Below the pieces are notes generated by a model. The model was not told the DNA's origin and made no database searches. It saw only the letters and a program-made list of their open reading frames with translations. The position numbers and the translations under genes are program-made. From contig NZ_CP036536.1 in NCBI RefSeq assembly GCF_005222225.1, positions 1,388,001 to 1,452,000 on the forward strand: DNA of 64,000 bases, written 5' to 3'. Positions 28,125 to 38,398 of this stretch are shown here, piece by piece (position 1 is the stretch's first letter; each line of letters starts with the position of its first letter). This DNA is from Salinimonas lutimaris. GTDB taxonomy: Bacteria; Pseudomonadota; Gammaproteobacteria; Enterobacterales; Alteromonadaceae.

Positions 28125-28442
28125 ATGACTATGCAAACGCCACTGCTTCGGGCCGCTTTTCTTGCCTCTGCGTTATCGCTGTCTTTTGTTGCCCAGGCAG
28201 CTGATCGCGGACATTACCTTCCACTTGCTGGTGAAAGTGATATGCTGGCCAGTAATCAGTTACCGGATAACTGGCGTAGTGGATTAGCCAAAGGCAGTAA
28301 GCTGGATTATGATTTATACCGTCAAAGCAAGGTAGTATATCGCGATGCCGCCAATGGCACCGTGGCTGTACGTTTGCAAAACAAAGTGGTTCGGGTGATT
28401 GAAGACACGCGCGAAATTGTGGATGTGCTTCACACTTTCTAA
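28125..28442 (+). CDS. Small periplasmic protein, RcnB-like C-terminus
   Basis: A 105-residue protein with a clear signal peptide (cleavage after AQA, residue 25). The mature part has LPDNWRSGLAKGSKLDYDLYR and ends VRLQNKVVRVIEDTREIVDVL. This resembles the short domain found in RcnB-type and related periplasmic proteins, where a basic strand pair ends in RVxxxTREIVD. The exact function is not known; a metal-homeostasis role is not shown by any metal-binding motif here. It is monocistronic; the sequence downstream is decayed. Confidence 0.6.
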   Translation: MTMQTPLLRAAFLASALSLSFVAQAADRGHYLPLAGESDMLASNQLPDNWRSGLAKGSKLDYDLYRQSKVVYRDAANGTVAVRLQNKVVRVIEDTREIVDVLHTF

Positions 28443-28587
28443 GCCAGATTTGCCATGAGACTGTCGTAAAATGGTTATACGGCCGTCAAAGCACTAGGGT
28501 GTAATAGCAGACTCACGGATCTAAACGGAGTCAATAATGATTGCACCAGGTGTCTCCACTCTGCAACACGGTTATAAATAGTGTTGG

Positions 28588-28977
28588 TTAGGCTAAAAAC
28601 CTGATAGCACAAAAGTCGGCCACCCCCACCACGCCGGCTGCCAGATGTTCATCGCCCACCGCCTGATAAAACAGTGGTTTCTTCTCCAGCATTTCTGATG
28701 CTTGGTGTCAGTGACCTGACTGCCCGGGGAGTGAGGTAACGACTCATACTACCTTTTGCGTTCATACCGATGTGGTTTTGGCCTCTGCCTACCTGGTGCA
28801 GCGACCTGTTCATTCTCTTCATTACCAACAGTCTGTTATATAGTGGTAGAGCTGCCGATATGAAAACGGAGACCACTGCGATGCTGGCTGCTTATCCGCA
28901 TACCTGCGACAATGCGATTCACAAAGCCATCTGAATTTACCAGACCCTGACCGCGCTCAGCCGGTCCGGGAAACACG
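28588..28977 (-). pseudogene. Decayed coding remnant downstream of the OlsF-like gene
   Basis: This 535-base gap (28443-28977) has no intact gene, but the minus strand reads like protein in pieces. One frame gives MNAKGSMSRYLTPRAVRSLTP; a +1 shift near 28697 then gives HQASEMLEKKPLFYQAVGDE and on to VADFCAIRF before a stop at 28588. Further up, other frames hold FVNRIVAGM and NEENEQVAAPG. This suggests a gene broken by several frameshifts. I cannot name the family. Chance coding character in short stretches remains possible. Confidence 0.35.
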
Positions 28978-30696
28978 TCAGGCTGTTTTTGACAAGGAGG
29001 GCTGCGTCATATAGCGTTTACGCTTTTTGACGGTCAGCGTGGCTAAGTCAACGACCACCAGGCCATCAATACAATCGGCAAAATCCGGGTCAATATTGAA
29101 ATCAAGAAATGCCACGCCACCCGGCTCACACACCTCAGTGTACTGTTTGTATAACGTAGGCACGTTGACGCCCATATTGGCCAGCAGATGTTTAAGCTCG
29201 GTGAACTCTGCCTTGTAGTCTTCACCGGCAAAGGTATGCAGTATATCCTGCGAAACCCGGTAGGGCAGTCGGGATGCCGCCTGACCGAAGCGGGCCGGAA
29301 AATGCGTGCGGTAAAACTCAACCAGCAAATCTTTAGCCGGTTGCGGATACCCGTTACTGATACTTACCGCCCCGAATAAATACTGATATTTTGGATAACG
29401 GCTTAAAAAGGCGCCGATGCCAAACCACAGATAATCCAGGCTGCGCTTGCCCCAGTAACGGGGCTGTACAAAGCTTCTGCCCAGTTCCAGTCCGGCGCCG
29501 AACAATGCCTGATTGTCCTGCCCATAACTGAATAATGTGGCTGAGTAGAGGCCGGTAGGGTGGTCCGGAGCGGTCAGCGTCTGAGCGTCTCCAAACCGGT
29601 AAGCCCCGACAATTTCTAAATCGCTGTCATCCCATAACACCAGGTGATAATAGTGACTGTCATACTGATCAATATCGCGGCGGCGGTTGGTTCCTTCTCC
29701 GACTGCCCGAAAAGCAACTTCCCTCAGCCGGCCAATTTCACGCATCACCGGCGAATAACCGCCATGCTGATACAGATAAATATGTTTACCGTCGCCGGTA
29801 TGACCCAGCAGCTCACATTGCTTTATGGCGCGGCACAGTTCTTTGCGGTCTTCGGGTAAAGCTACCGCAGCCTGAGTGGGCAGCACGCCCTTTTTGTTAC
29901 TGCCAATCCGGTACAGGTGGCGCTTGAAGAGTTTGACCTGGTCTTTTAATGGAATAGATAAATTCTGATATCCCTGATGTGGGATAAGCTCACCAATGCG
30001 CATGGGTAAATGTTTGCGACGTTGCCTGAACATTTCCTTAACCAGTAACGCTGTGGCCAGCGGCTTGTAAACCATCGATACGCCATAGAACAGCGGTGAG
30101 TTTTTGGCATCAATGTACACCGGCAACACCGGGGATTTTGTTTGTCGTGCAATGCGCAGAAAGCCAGTATGCCAGTGAGTGTCGCGTACGCCCTGAGGGC
30201 GCAGACGGGACACTTCACCGGCCGGAAATATCAGCAGTGCACCTTCCTGCTCCAGATGTCGGCTAATGGCGGATAAATGCTGTTTGGGTGTGCCACCTTG
30301 CATATTGTTCACCGGCAGCAACATATTATGCAATGGTTCAATCTCCATCAGCATCTGATTGGCCACTACCTTGACGTCGTGGCGAACTTCACTGAGCAGT
30401 TTTATCAGTGCCAGCGCATCCAGCGAGCCTATTGGATGATTAGCGATAATGACTACCCGGCCATCACTGGGAATACGCTCTTTTTCCACATCGCGGGTAG
30501 AATACGAGATATTGAAATATTCCAGCACCTGCTCCACAAAATCGATGTCATGATAATGCGGGTATGCGGCACCAAATTCGGCAATATCCTGCTCGTGCAG
30601 CAACCGTCGCAGCGCAAACGACAAAGACTTGAACAGCCAGGGATGCGAGGCAACCTGGGGATAATGTTTATTAAGCACGTCATCAACAGTAAACAT
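28978..30696 (-). CDS. olsF: Bifunctional ornithine-lipid synthase OlsF-like (double acyltransferase)
   Basis: A 572-residue two-domain protein. The N-terminal half is a PlsC-like O-acyltransferase with the acyltransferase motif NHPIGSLD at 86-93 (H87 and D93) and the later FPAGEVSR. The C-terminal half, from about 320, is an OlsB-like GNAT-type N-acyltransferase with VGAYRFG, ELGRSFVQPRYWGKRSLDYLW, and FGAVSISNGY. This architecture is that of OlsF, which acylates ornithine and then lyso-ornithine lipid to give phosphorus-free membrane lipids. Ornithine specificity is inferred from the family. An LpxH-like phosphoesterase gene lies 31 bases upstream on the same strand. Confidence 0.78.
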   Translation of the reverse strand: MFTVDDVLNKHYPQVASHPWLFKSLSFALRRLLHEQDIAEFGAAYPHYHDIDFVEQVLEYFNISYSTRDVEKERIPSDGRVVIIANHPIGSLDALALIKLLSEVRHDVKVVANQMLMEIEPLHNMLLPVNNMQGGTPKQHLSAISRHLEQEGALLIFPAGEVSRLRPQGVRDTHWHTGFLRIARQTKSPVLPVYIDAKNSPLFYGVSMVYKPLATALLVKEMFRQRRKHLPMRIGELIPHQGYQNLSIPLKDQVKLFKRHLYRIGSNKKGVLPTQAAVALPEDRKELCRAIKQCELLGHTGDGKHIYLYQHGGYSPVMREIGRLREVAFRAVGEGTNRRRDIDQYDSHYYHLVLWDDSDLEIVGAYRFGDAQTLTAPDHPTGLYSATLFSYGQDNQALFGAGLELGRSFVQPRYWGKRSLDYLWFGIGAFLSRYPKYQYLFGAVSISNGYPQPAKDLLVEFYRTHFPARFGQAASRLPYRVSQDILHTFAGEDYKAEFTELKHLLANMGVNVPTLYKQYTEVCEPGGVAFLDFNIDPDFADCIDGLVVVDLATLTVKKRKRYMTQPSLSKTA

Positions 30697-30727
30697 AGTA
30701 ACCCTTTTGCAAAGACACCGGCCGGGA

Positions 30728-31528
30728 CTAGGCGGCGCGGGACGTTTTGGTGTCTGGATTTAGAATAGAGACCGATGTTGCGGTATCTATTTCTTGCAGA
30801 TAATGAATCAGTGAAAGATTGCCCTGACTGTCTTCTGCCAGCGCTGAGCAGTTTTCAACCCAGTCGCCATCGTTGATATAGTGAATCCCGTTGACCATAC
30901 TGCTTTCAGGATGATGGATATGACCGCAAATTACCCCGTCGAGCTGCAAATCGGCGGCTCGTTTACAGCAGGCGGCGCGATAGCGTTCAATCGCTTCGTT
31001 AGCGCCTTTGATGTGCCGCTTGATATATCCGGCCAGCGACCAGTATTCGCGCTTACGCCAGTGTCGAAAACGATTGAACCAGCGATTTAAAAACAGCAGC
31101 AGGTCGTAGGCTTTATCGCCCATCCAGGCGTGAAATTTTCCCAGCGTGACATCGGCATCAAACTGATCTCCATGTAACACCAGATACTTTTTACCCTGGG
31201 ACGTGATATGTATCAGTTCCCGCTCAATTTCGATATCACCAAACGCCATCCCTGAATAGGACTGAACAGGCGCATCATGATTGCCGGGCAGGTAGACGAC
31301 CCGGGTGCCCTCATTACTCATGGCCATTAATTTGTGCATGACTTTATTGTGTGCTTCAGGCCAGCGGAATTGTCGGGACATCTCCCACATGTCGACGATA
31401 TCGCCAACCAGATACAGGGTATCGACCGAGATATTATTCAGAAAATGCAGCAGGTAGTCTGCTTTACAGTCGCGGTTGCCCAGATGTAAATCTGATAGCC
31501 AGAGCGTTTTGTAGTGAGCGTATTGCAT
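30728..31528 (-). CDS. UDP-2,3-diacylglucosamine diphosphatase-like metallophosphoesterase
   Basis: A 266-residue calcineurin-like phosphoesterase with every metal motif: SDLHLG near the start, GDIVD, GNHD, LHGD, and GHIHHPE. It resembles the LpxH/LpxG-type enzymes that cleave UDP-2,3-diacylglucosamine, but is the longer paralogue type often found beside membrane-lipid genes rather than lipid A genes. I start at the ATG at 31528 (GGA upstream); a TTG four codons earlier is possible. The pairing with the OlsF-like gene suggests a role in phospholipid or ornithine-lipid turnover (inference). Confidence 0.8.
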   Translation of the reverse strand: MQYAHYKTLWLSDLHLGNRDCKADYLLHFLNNISVDTLYLVGDIVDMWEMSRQFRWPEAHNKVMHKLMAMSNEGTRVVYLPGNHDAPVQSYSGMAFGDIEIERELIHITSQGKKYLVLHGDQFDADVTLGKFHAWMGDKAYDLLLFLNRWFNRFRHWRKREYWSLAGYIKRHIKGANEAIERYRAACCKRAADLQLDGVICGHIHHPESSMVNGIHYINDGDWVENCSALAEDSQGNLSLIHYLQEIDTATSVSILNPDTKTSRAA

Positions 31529-31680
31529 GACAATGTCCAAAGTAATGACCTTGGGTTGTCATGTTAGGAGGCATAATTGACAGGTTGGTGACGCTTGCTT
31601 GACGATCCTGTGACAGTCAGCCTGGTCAGTACGACAGTGAAATAAGAGAAAAGCGGGGATGTTAGTGAAAAACAGGCAAT

Positions 31681-31707
31681 AAAAAAGCGCCCGAAGGGCG
31701 CTTTTCT
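31681..31707 (-). terminator. rpsT terminator
   Basis: On the minus strand AAAGCGCCC, loop TTCG, GGGCGCTTT, then T-run: a tetraloop-capped strong intrinsic terminator 25 bases after the rpsT stop. Confidence 0.93.
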
Positions 31708-31731
31708 AAAGCTAAAAGCATAAGATAAGTC

Positions 31732-31992
31732 TTACAGCGCTTTAATTTGCGCAGCCAGACGGCTCTTATGACGAGCAGCTTTGTTCTTGTGAATCAAACC
31801 TTTGGTAGCCATTCTGTCAAGAACTGGAGTGGCAGCAGCCAGTGCAGATTGTGCACCTTCTTTATCGCCATTAGCGATAGCAGCTACTACTTTCTTGATA
31901 CTTGTACGAGTCATGGAGCGGCGGCTGGCATTATGCTGACGACGCTTTTCGGCTTGAATTGCACGTTTCTTAGCAGACTTAATGTTAGCCAA
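31732..31992 (-). CDS. rpsT: 30S ribosomal protein S20
   Basis: An 86-residue ribosomal protein (E. coli S20 has 87), Lys/Arg/Ala-rich and helical: [20 protein letters not shown] at the start and [19 protein letters not shown] at the end. The correct start is a TTG at 31992: the protein family begins ANIKSAKKR right after it and GGGAG lies 7 bases upstream. The longer in-frame ATG reading adds residues no S20 has. E. coli rpsT also uses TTG, which is linked to its translational feedback control. It has a strong promoter and a strong terminator. Confidence 0.95.
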   Translation of the reverse strand: MANIKSAKKRAIQAEKRRQHNASRRSMTRTSIKKVVAAIANGDKEGAQSALAAATPVLDRMATKGLIHKNKAARHKSRLAAQIKAL

Positions 31993-32353
31993 GGTGTAAC
32001 TCCCAAATAAATTCATGTCAAAAACGAGGGTGCGGATTGTGCCTACCAATCGATTATTTGTCAAACTATTTTGCTCAACAATCAAAAGGTAGCAGATTTA
32101 CCGCCATTGGTTGTGGCAGGAAATGCAGGGTAAATACTCATTAAAGTAGCACCCCCAATCCATGCTGGGCGCGGAGTATACCAGCATAAAAGCAGATTTT
32201 CACCCGCTTAAATGCGTTTTTACTCAATTAATTGTCACTATCATCGTCATTTTACTGCTGAGTCGCCTTTAAATAGCGGGGTGTGCTATTTCCTGACACC
32301 GCGCATTGGGCTATAGTGTGCGTCCTTTTTTCAGGCATATTCTAAGAGGCAGT
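31993..32353. other. rpsT/murJ divergent intergenic region
   Basis: 361 bases without a gene. It holds the rpsT promoter (listed) and presumably the murJ promoter, for which a TATAGT at about 32312 is the only candidate -10 and has no matching -35. Confidence 0.5.
32036..32064 (-). promoter_or_regulatory. rpsT: rpsT promoter
   Basis: On the minus strand TTGACA (32064-32059), 17-base spacer, CACAAT (32041-32036), then CCGC. A perfect -35 and a fair -10, giving a leader of about 37 bases with the GGGAG ribosome site. Confidence 0.8.
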
Positions 32354-33913
32354 GTGTCAGGTAAGTTACTCAAATCCGGTCTGATTGTCAGCGCGATGAC
32401 GCTGGTTTCCCGCGTACTCGGGCTGGTCCGGGATGTGGTGGTCGCCAGGCTGATGGGGGATGGTGCTGCGGCTGACGTCTTCTTTTTTGCCAACAAAATA
32501 CCCAATTTTCTGCGCCGCCTGTTTGCCGAGGGGGCCTTTGCACAGGCGTTTATCCCGGTGCTGACCGAAGTGCATCATCAGGATGATAAAAAGGAACTGC
32601 GGGAGTTTGTGGCCAAGGTGTCCGGTACGCTGGGCGCCATTGTCTTTATTGTTTCACTGGTAGGCGTGGTCGCATCCCCCGTACTGGCGGCGCTGTTTGG
32701 CACTGGCTGGTTTATTGAATATCTTAATGACGGGCCAGACGGACAGAAGTTTGAGCTGGCCTCAGCTATGTTAAAAATTACTTTTCCTTATCTGGCGTTT
32801 ATTTCTCTTACCGGGTTGTCCGGCGCTATTTTAAATACCCTGAATAAATTTGCTGTGGCGGCGTTCACCCCGGTTCTGCTGAACGTGTGTATTATTGGCT
32901 TTGCAATATGGATGGCACCATCCATGACACAACCAGCGTTTGCGCTGGCCTGGGGTGTTTTTGTCGGTGGCGTGGTACAGCTGGGTTTTCAGCTGCCGTT
33001 TTTATGGCGAGCCGGTTTACTGGTCAAACCGCGCTGGGGCTGGCACGACCCGAATGTGGTCAAAGTGAGAAAATTAATGATTCCCGCGCTCTTTGGCGTA
33101 TCGGTGGGTCAGCTGAATCTGCTATTTGATACCTTTATTGCCAGCTTTCTGGCTACCGGCTCTATCAGCTGGCTGTATTACTCCGACCGGTTACTGGAAT
33201 TTCCGCTTGGCTTATTTGGCATTGCGATTGCGACTGTCATTTTACCGACCTTATCGCGCAATCATGTCGCCAAAGATCCCGCTGCCTTTTCTGGCAATAT
33301 GGACTGGTCTGTGCGTATGGTCTCGGCACTCGGGCTACCCGCCGCAGTGGGGCTGGCCTTTATGGCCGAGCCAATCCTTACGGTGATTTTCCAGCGTGGT
33401 GCCTTTACTGCTGAAACCGCCAAAATGGCTTCTTACTCCCTGACCGCGTATGCGTTTGGGCTGTGGTTTTTCATGCTGGTTAAAGTGCTTGCCCCAGGGT
33501 TTTATTCCCGGCAGGACACCAAAACACCGGTCAAATTCGGTATCTGGTGTATGGCATCCAATATGGTGTTTAACCTGATCTTTGCAGTGCCGTATGGCTA
33601 TATCGGGCTGGCCATTGCGACCAGTTTGTCGGCAGCCCTGAACGCCGGTTTATTATACGGACAGTTGCATCGTATCGGCGTGTATAAGTTAACCGGCAAA
33701 AGCGTGATATTTCTGGTCAGAACCATCTTGGCTTGCGCCGTCATGGCCTGGACCATTGTGTATTTTGATCGCGGTGATGGTTTTTATGCACTGAGCCTGG
33801 CTGCGCAGATTCAGCATGTTGGTCTGACTATCGGTGCGGCCGCCGCTACTTTTGTCATTGTTATGCTGCTGTTGGGCACCCGTCCGGCACACTTTAAAGC
33901 ATCTGGCGGATAA
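32354..33913 (+). CDS. murJ: Lipid II flippase MurJ
   Basis: A 519-residue inner-membrane protein of the MOP superfamily with about 14 helices, which flips the peptidoglycan precursor lipid II to the periplasm. The opening LLKSGLIVSAMTLVSRVLGLVRDVVVARLMG is the MurJ hallmark, including the conserved Arg residues of the first helices; NKIPNFLRRLFAEGAFAQAFIPVL follows. I start at the GTG at 32354 (AGAGG just upstream); a TTG-initiated form 16 codons longer has a non-family leader. ribF follows 126 bases later, as in many gammaproteobacteria. Confidence 0.96.
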   Translation: MSGKLLKSGLIVSAMTLVSRVLGLVRDVVVARLMGDGAAADVFFFANKIPNFLRRLFAEGAFAQAFIPVLTEVHHQDDKKELREFVAKVSGTLGAIVFIVSLVGVVASPVLAALFGTGWFIEYLNDGPDGQKFELASAMLKITFPYLAFISLTGLSGAILNTLNKFAVAAFTPVLLNVCIIGFAIWMAPSMTQPAFALAWGVFVGGVVQLGFQLPFLWRAGLLVKPRWGWHDPNVVKVRKLMIPALFGVSVGQLNLLFDTFIASFLATGSISWLYYSDRLLEFPLGLFGIAIATVILPTLSRNHVAKDPAAFSGNMDWSVRMVSALGLPAAVGLAFMAEPILTVIFQRGAFTAETAKMASYSLTAYAFGLWFFMLVKVLAPGFYSRQDTKTPVKFGIWCMASNMVFNLIFAVPYGYIGLAIATSLSAALNAGLLYGQLHRIGVYKLTGKSVIFLVRTILACAVMAWTIVYFDRGDGFYALSLAAQIQHVGLTIGAAAATFVIVMLLLGTRPAHFKASGG

Positions 33914-34039
33914 ACTGGGGCGCAACGATTGGTATTACGCGATGGCTCGTTTATAATCGCGGTTTTGCATTGGTTCAGGACCAGTGCGCCCAAAAACGGA
34001 TAAACGTCAATCCAGGCATAAACAAGGTTCAGGCACGTT

Positions 34040-34966
34040 GTGGAATTAATCAGAGGCTTGCATAACATTCGCCCCCGACATCAGGGATGTGTACTTACTA
34101 TCGGTAAGTTTGACGGTGTCCATAAAGGTCACCGGGCCGTGTTGGCCAACGTACAGGAAAAGGCGAGGGAGTTGGGATTACCGGCAACCGTTATGGTGTT
34201 TGAGCCTCAGCCTGAAGAAGTCTTTACGCCTGATAAGGCGCCGGCCAGACTAAGTACCCTGGCGGAAAAATACCGCTTATTGAAAGAGGCGGGCACAGAC
34301 CGCTTATTGTGCGTGCGTTTTAACCGGGAGTTTGCCAGTCAGAGTGCCGATGATTTTATCCGTCGTTTTCTGGTGGCCAGGCTGGGCGTTAAGTTTCTGG
34401 TGGTGGGCGATGATTTCCGTTTTGGTCAGGGACGGCTGGGTGATTTTGATATGCTCAGAAAAGCCGGTCAACAGTACGGGTTTGACGTGGTCAGCACCGA
34501 CAGTTTCCGGGTTGACGACTGCCGTATCAGTTCAACCGCTGTGCGCCAGGCACTGGCCGGTGGAGAGTTTGAGCGGGCGCAGGCCATGCTGGGTCGACCG
34601 TTTGCGATCCGCGGGCGGGTGGTTCACGGTGAAAAGAAAGGGCGGACGATTGGCTTTCCTACAGCCAATGTTTTGCTGAAACGGTTTCGCACGCCGATCA
34701 AAGGGGTGTTCGCGGTGTCGCTTAAAGATGATAGCGGCACATGCTGGCAGGGCGTGGCTAATGTGGGTTCCCGTCCTACGCTTAACGGCCGCCAGATGCA
34801 GCTTGAAGTGCATATATTTGAATATAACGGCGATCTTTATGGCCGCAATATCGAAGTCTACCCAAGACAGAAAATTCGGGATGAAATAAAATTTGACTCA
34901 TTTGAAGAGTTAAAATCGCAAATTGAAAAAGACGCTCAACAGGCGCGTCTGTTTTTTAGTCAGTAA
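34040..34966 (+). CDS. ribF: Riboflavin kinase/FAD synthetase
   Basis: A 308-residue bifunctional enzyme making FMN and then FAD from riboflavin. The N-terminal nucleotidyltransferase domain has TIGKFDGVHKGHR and VGDDFRFGQGRLGD, with ISSTAVRQALAGG further on. The C-terminal riboflavin kinase domain has GRTIGFPTANV and a closing YGRNIEVYPRQKIRDE. Length is near E. coli RibF (313). It starts with GTG at 34040. I see no FMN riboswitch upstream. It is followed by ileS 79 bases later, probably in the same operon. Confidence 0.97.
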   Translation: MELIRGLHNIRPRHQGCVLTIGKFDGVHKGHRAVLANVQEKARELGLPATVMVFEPQPEEVFTPDKAPARLSTLAEKYRLLKEAGTDRLLCVRFNREFASQSADDFIRRFLVARLGVKFLVVGDDFRFGQGRLGDFDMLRKAGQQYGFDVVSTDSFRVDDCRISSTAVRQALAGGEFERAQAMLGRPFAIRGRVVHGEKKGRTIGFPTANVLLKRFRTPIKGVFAVSLKDDSGTCWQGVANVGSRPTLNGRQMQLEVHIFEYNGDLYGRNIEVYPRQKIRDEIKFDSFEELKSQIEKDAQQARLFFSQ

Positions 34967-35045
34967 ATTCGTAAGCTGCCAGAGGGCAGCAGATCTCGGG
35001 TGTGTTGTATAACGCACGATTCAGGTGGATGGAAAAAACAAGTTT

Positions 35046-37871
35046 ATGAGTGATTATAAAGCCACATTAAACCTCCCGGAAACGCCGTTTCCGATGCGCG
35101 GTAACCTAGCGCAACGCGAACCTAAAATGCTTAAGTCATGGCAAGAAAAGGGCATTTATAAAAAAATTCGCGAAGCGAAGGCAGGCAAAACACCATTCGT
35201 ATTGCACGATGGTCCTCCGTATGCCAACGGTAATATTCATATTGGCCATGCGGTAAATAAAATCCTCAAAGACATTATTGTAAAGTCAAAAACCTTATCT
35301 GATTTTGACGCACCTTATATTCCGGGCTGGGATTGTCACGGCTTACCTATCGAACTGATGGTTGAAAAGAAAGTTGGTAAGCCGGGTCAGAAGGTCACGG
35401 CGGCTGAGTTTCGTCAAAAATGTCGTGAATACGCGCAAAAGCAAATTGACGGTCAGATGGATGACTTCAAGCGACTAGGTGTATTTGGCGAATGGGACAA
35501 GCCGTACAAAACCATGGATTACAGCTCAGAAGCTGACATCATCCGTGCACTGAGCAAAATTGTTGACTCAGGCCACCTGGAAAAAGGCTTTAAGCCGGTT
35601 CACTGGTGTACTGACTGTGGGTCGGCTCTGGCTGAAGCGGAAGTAGAATACAAAGATAAAGTATCGCCGGCGATTGATGTGAAATTCCCGGTAGCAGACA
35701 GCCAGGGCATTGCTGCAGCCTTTGGCGTGAGCGAAGCTGACCTGACTGCACACAATACCGGTGTGGTTATCTGGACAACCACGCCATGGACACTGCCGGC
35801 CAACCGCGCCATTACCCTGCACCCGGAGCTGACCTATGCCCTGGTTGAGGTAAGCGAAACCGGTGACTGGCTAGTGGTTGCGCAGGATCTGCTGGAAAGC
35901 TGTATGCAGCGCTACGGCATCACCGCGTATGAAGAAAAAGCTACCTGCCTGGGTGAAGCCCTGGATACGCTCAAAGTACAGCATCCGCTGTTTGACGATG
36001 TTCAGGTACCTTTGATTCTGGGTCTGCATGTTACGACTGATTCAGGTACTGGCTGTGTACATACTGCACCTGCTCACGGTGTTGATGACTTTAATGTTGG
36101 TAAGCAGTACGGCCTTGAAGTGTACAATCCGGTAGGCAGCAATGGTGTGTATCTTGACAATACGCCAATGTTTGCCGGCCAGTTTGTGTTTAAAGCCAAC
36201 AAGGGCATCATCGAAAAAGTGCAGGAGCGTGGTAATCTGGTGCTCAACGTAAGCTACGAGCACAGCTACCCGCACTGCTGGCGCCACAAAACGCCCATCA
36301 TTTTCCGTGCCACGCCTCAGTGGTTTATCAGCATGGATAAAAAAGGACTTCGCGCTGAATCGCTGGAACAAATCCGTGAAACCCAGTGGATTCCGGATTG
36401 GGGTCAGAACCGCATCGAAAAAATGGTCGAAGGTCGTCCTGACTGGTGTATTTCCCGCCAGCGTACCTGGGGTGTGCCTATTCCTTTATACGTGCATAAG
36501 ACAACCGGTGAAATTCATCCGCAAAGCAGCGCGCTGATGGAGCAGGTGGCACAGCAGGTCGAGCAAAAAGGCATTCAGGCCTGGTGGGATCTGGACGATG
36601 CCACTTTGCTGGGTAACGATGCCGGCGACTATGACAAAGTGACCGACACTCTGGATGTCTGGTTTGACTCCGGTGTGACGCACTACTTTGTGGTAGACCG
36701 TCGCGAAGATATTCCGGCCAGTGCCGACTTATATCTGGAAGGCTCTGACCAGCACCGCGGCTGGTTTATGTCGTCACTGATGAGCTCTACCGCCATGCAC
36801 GGCCACGCCCCGTACAAACAGGTGCTGACGCACGGCTTTACGGTTGACCAGCATGGTCGCAAAATGTCCAAGTCGGTCGGCAATGTAGTAGCACCACAGG
36901 AAGTTACCAATAAACTGGGCGCCGATATTCTGCGTCTGTGGGTCGCATCAACCGATTACCGCGGCGAAATTGCGGTGTCGGATGAAATTCTTAAACGCGC
37001 CGCTGACGGCTATCGCCGTGTGCGTAACACGGCACGCTTCCTGCTGGCCAATCTGAATGGATTTGAGCCTCAGCAGCATGCGGTTGCACCTGAAAACATG
37101 GTGGCACTGGATCGCTGGATTGTCAGCCGGACCCGCGAACTGCAGCAGGAACTGATTGCTGCTTACGAAAAATATGACCTGCTGGTAGTCAGCCAGAAAC
37201 TGACTCACTTCTGTTCTGTGGAACTGGGTAGTTTTTATCTGGATATCATCAAAGATCGTCAGTACACCGCTAAAGCTGACAGTAACGCCCGCCGTTCCTG
37301 TCAGACCGCGCTGTATCATATCGCCGAAGCACTGGTACGCTGGATGTCCCCGATAACCAGCTTCACAGCACAGGAAATCTGGCAGGAGTTGCCGGGCGAA
37401 CGTGAAGAGTTTGTGTTTACCCAAAGCTGGTACACAGGCCTGGAGCAATTTGCCGCGCAGGAAACCTTTGGTGATGCTTTCTGGCACCAGATGCTGGACA
37501 TCAAGGATGCAGCAAACCAGGCAATGGAACAGGCCCGTAAAGACGGCCGCCTGGGCGGTTCACTGGAAGCTGAAGTTCATCTGTATGCCAGCCAGGAATT
37601 ACTGGATGTGCTGAGCCAGCTGGATGATGAACTGCGCTTTGTGTTTATCACTTCTGGTGTTGTTCTGCATCCGGCCAGCGAGCGTTCTGACAATGCCGTG
37701 GCCACCGAGGTGGAAGGTTTGTCGATTGCAGTGACCAAGAGCGCGGGTGAAAAATGCACCCGTTGCTGGCATCATCGCGAAGATGTGGGTACGCACGATG
37801 CGCACCCTGAGCTGTGTGGTCGTTGTATTACTAACGTCGATGGCGAAGGGGAAACGCGTCAGTATGCTTAA
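35046..37871 (+). CDS. ileS: Isoleucyl-tRNA synthetase
   Basis: A 941-residue class I aminoacyl-tRNA synthetase, near the E. coli length of 938. HIGH motif at 65-68 (GNIHIGHA); KMSKS in [10 protein letters not shown] near residue 600; a CP1 editing domain between them with [12 protein letters not shown]; and a C-terminal zinc finger with CTRCWHHRE and CGRCI. The ATG at 35046 gives the standard [14 protein letters not shown]-terminus; an in-frame GTG seven codons earlier is less likely. lspA begins inside its last codons (8-base overlap). Confidence 0.98.
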   Translation: MSDYKATLNLPETPFPMRGNLAQREPKMLKSWQEKGIYKKIREAKAGKTPFVLHDGPPYANGNIHIGHAVNKILKDIIVKSKTLSDFDAPYIPGWDCHGLPIELMVEKKVGKPGQKVTAAEFRQKCREYAQKQIDGQMDDFKRLGVFGEWDKPYKTMDYSSEADIIRALSKIVDSGHLEKGFKPVHWCTDCGSALAEAEVEYKDKVSPAIDVKFPVADSQGIAAAFGVSEADLTAHNTGVVIWTTTPWTLPANRAITLHPELTYALVEVSETGDWLVVAQDLLESCMQRYGITAYEEKATCLGEALDTLKVQHPLFDDVQVPLILGLHVTTDSGTGCVHTAPAHGVDDFNVGKQYGLEVYNPVGSNGVYLDNTPMFAGQFVFKANKGIIEKVQERGNLVLNVSYEHSYPHCWRHKTPIIFRATPQWFISMDKKGLRAESLEQIRETQWIPDWGQNRIEKMVEGRPDWCISRQRTWGVPIPLYVHKTTGEIHPQSSALMEQVAQQVEQKGIQAWWDLDDATLLGNDAGDYDKVTDTLDVWFDSGVTHYFVVDRREDIPASADLYLEGSDQHRGWFMSSLMSSTAMHGHAPYKQVLTHGFTVDQHGRKMSKSVGNVVAPQEVTNKLGADILRLWVASTDYRGEIAVSDEILKRAADGYRRVRNTARFLLANLNGFEPQQHAVAPENMVALDRWIVSRTRELQQELIAAYEKYDLLVVSQKLTHFCSVELGSFYLDIIKDRQYTAKADSNARRSCQTALYHIAEALVRWMSPITSFTAQEIWQELPGEREEFVFTQSWYTGLEQFAAQETFGDAFWHQMLDIKDAANQAMEQARKDGRLGGSLEAEVHLYASQELLDVLSQLDDELRFVFITSGVVLHPASERSDNAVATEVEGLSIAVTKSAGEKCTRCWHHREDVGTHDAHPELCGRCITNVDGEGETRQYA

Positions 37872-38391
37872 CATGCTACGGCAGTCCGGGCTGCGCTTCT
37901 TATGGCTCAGCCTGGTGGTGTTTGCCCTTGACCAATGGACCAAGTACGCGGTACTGGGCTCAATGCAGTTGTATCAGTCAGTGGAAGTGATGCCATTTTT
38001 CAACCTGACATACGTACACAACTATGGGGCGGCATTTAGCTTTTTGCATGATGCAGCCGGCTGGCAACGCTGGTTTTTCACCGGCATTGCTGCGGTGGTC
38101 AGCACTCTGATTCTTTGGTGGTTGCGCAGCACCCCTCGTCATCAGGTGATGCTGCCGGTGGCATTCTGCTTTATTCTGGGTGGTGCGCTGGGCAACGTCT
38201 ATGACCGCCTGGTTCATGGCTATGTGATCGATTTTCTCGATTTTTATGTGGGGCAGTACCACTGGCCGGCGTTTAATCTGGCCGATGCCGGTATTTTTAT
38301 CGGCGCGGCTATGCTGATTGTTGATATGTTAATTAACAATCATGATAAAGATTCTGGTAAAGACCAGGCTTCAACTCAACGCAGTAAGTGA
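37864..38391 (+). CDS. lspA: Lipoprotein signal peptidase (signal peptidase II)
   Basis: A 175-residue inner-membrane aspartic protease that removes signal peptides from prolipoproteins. Four membrane helices; the catalytic aspartates are in [15 protein letters not shown] and [18 protein letters not shown] near the N-terminus is also typical. The start at 37864 overlaps the ileS stop by 8 bases; an ATG three codons later is an alternative. Order ileS-lspA-fkpB-ispH is the conserved gammaproteobacterial one. Confidence 0.96.
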   Translation: MLNMLRQSGLRFLWLSLVVFALDQWTKYAVLGSMQLYQSVEVMPFFNLTYVHNYGAAFSFLHDAAGWQRWFFTGIAAVVSTLILWWLRSTPRHQVMLPVAFCFILGGALGNVYDRLVHGYVIDFLDFYVGQYHWPAFNLADAGIFIGAAMLIVDMLINNHDKDSGKDQASTQRSK

Positions 38392-38398
38392 GGGCAGC

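Noticed and set aside
28536..28580. 14-codon open frame with a GGAG site (starts MIAPGVSTL)
   Set aside because: Too short to support, in a decayed region, and no family recognised.
33914..34039. Possible FMN riboswitch before ribF
   Set aside because: Only 126 bases lie between murJ and ribF, and I see none of the conserved RFN element helices.
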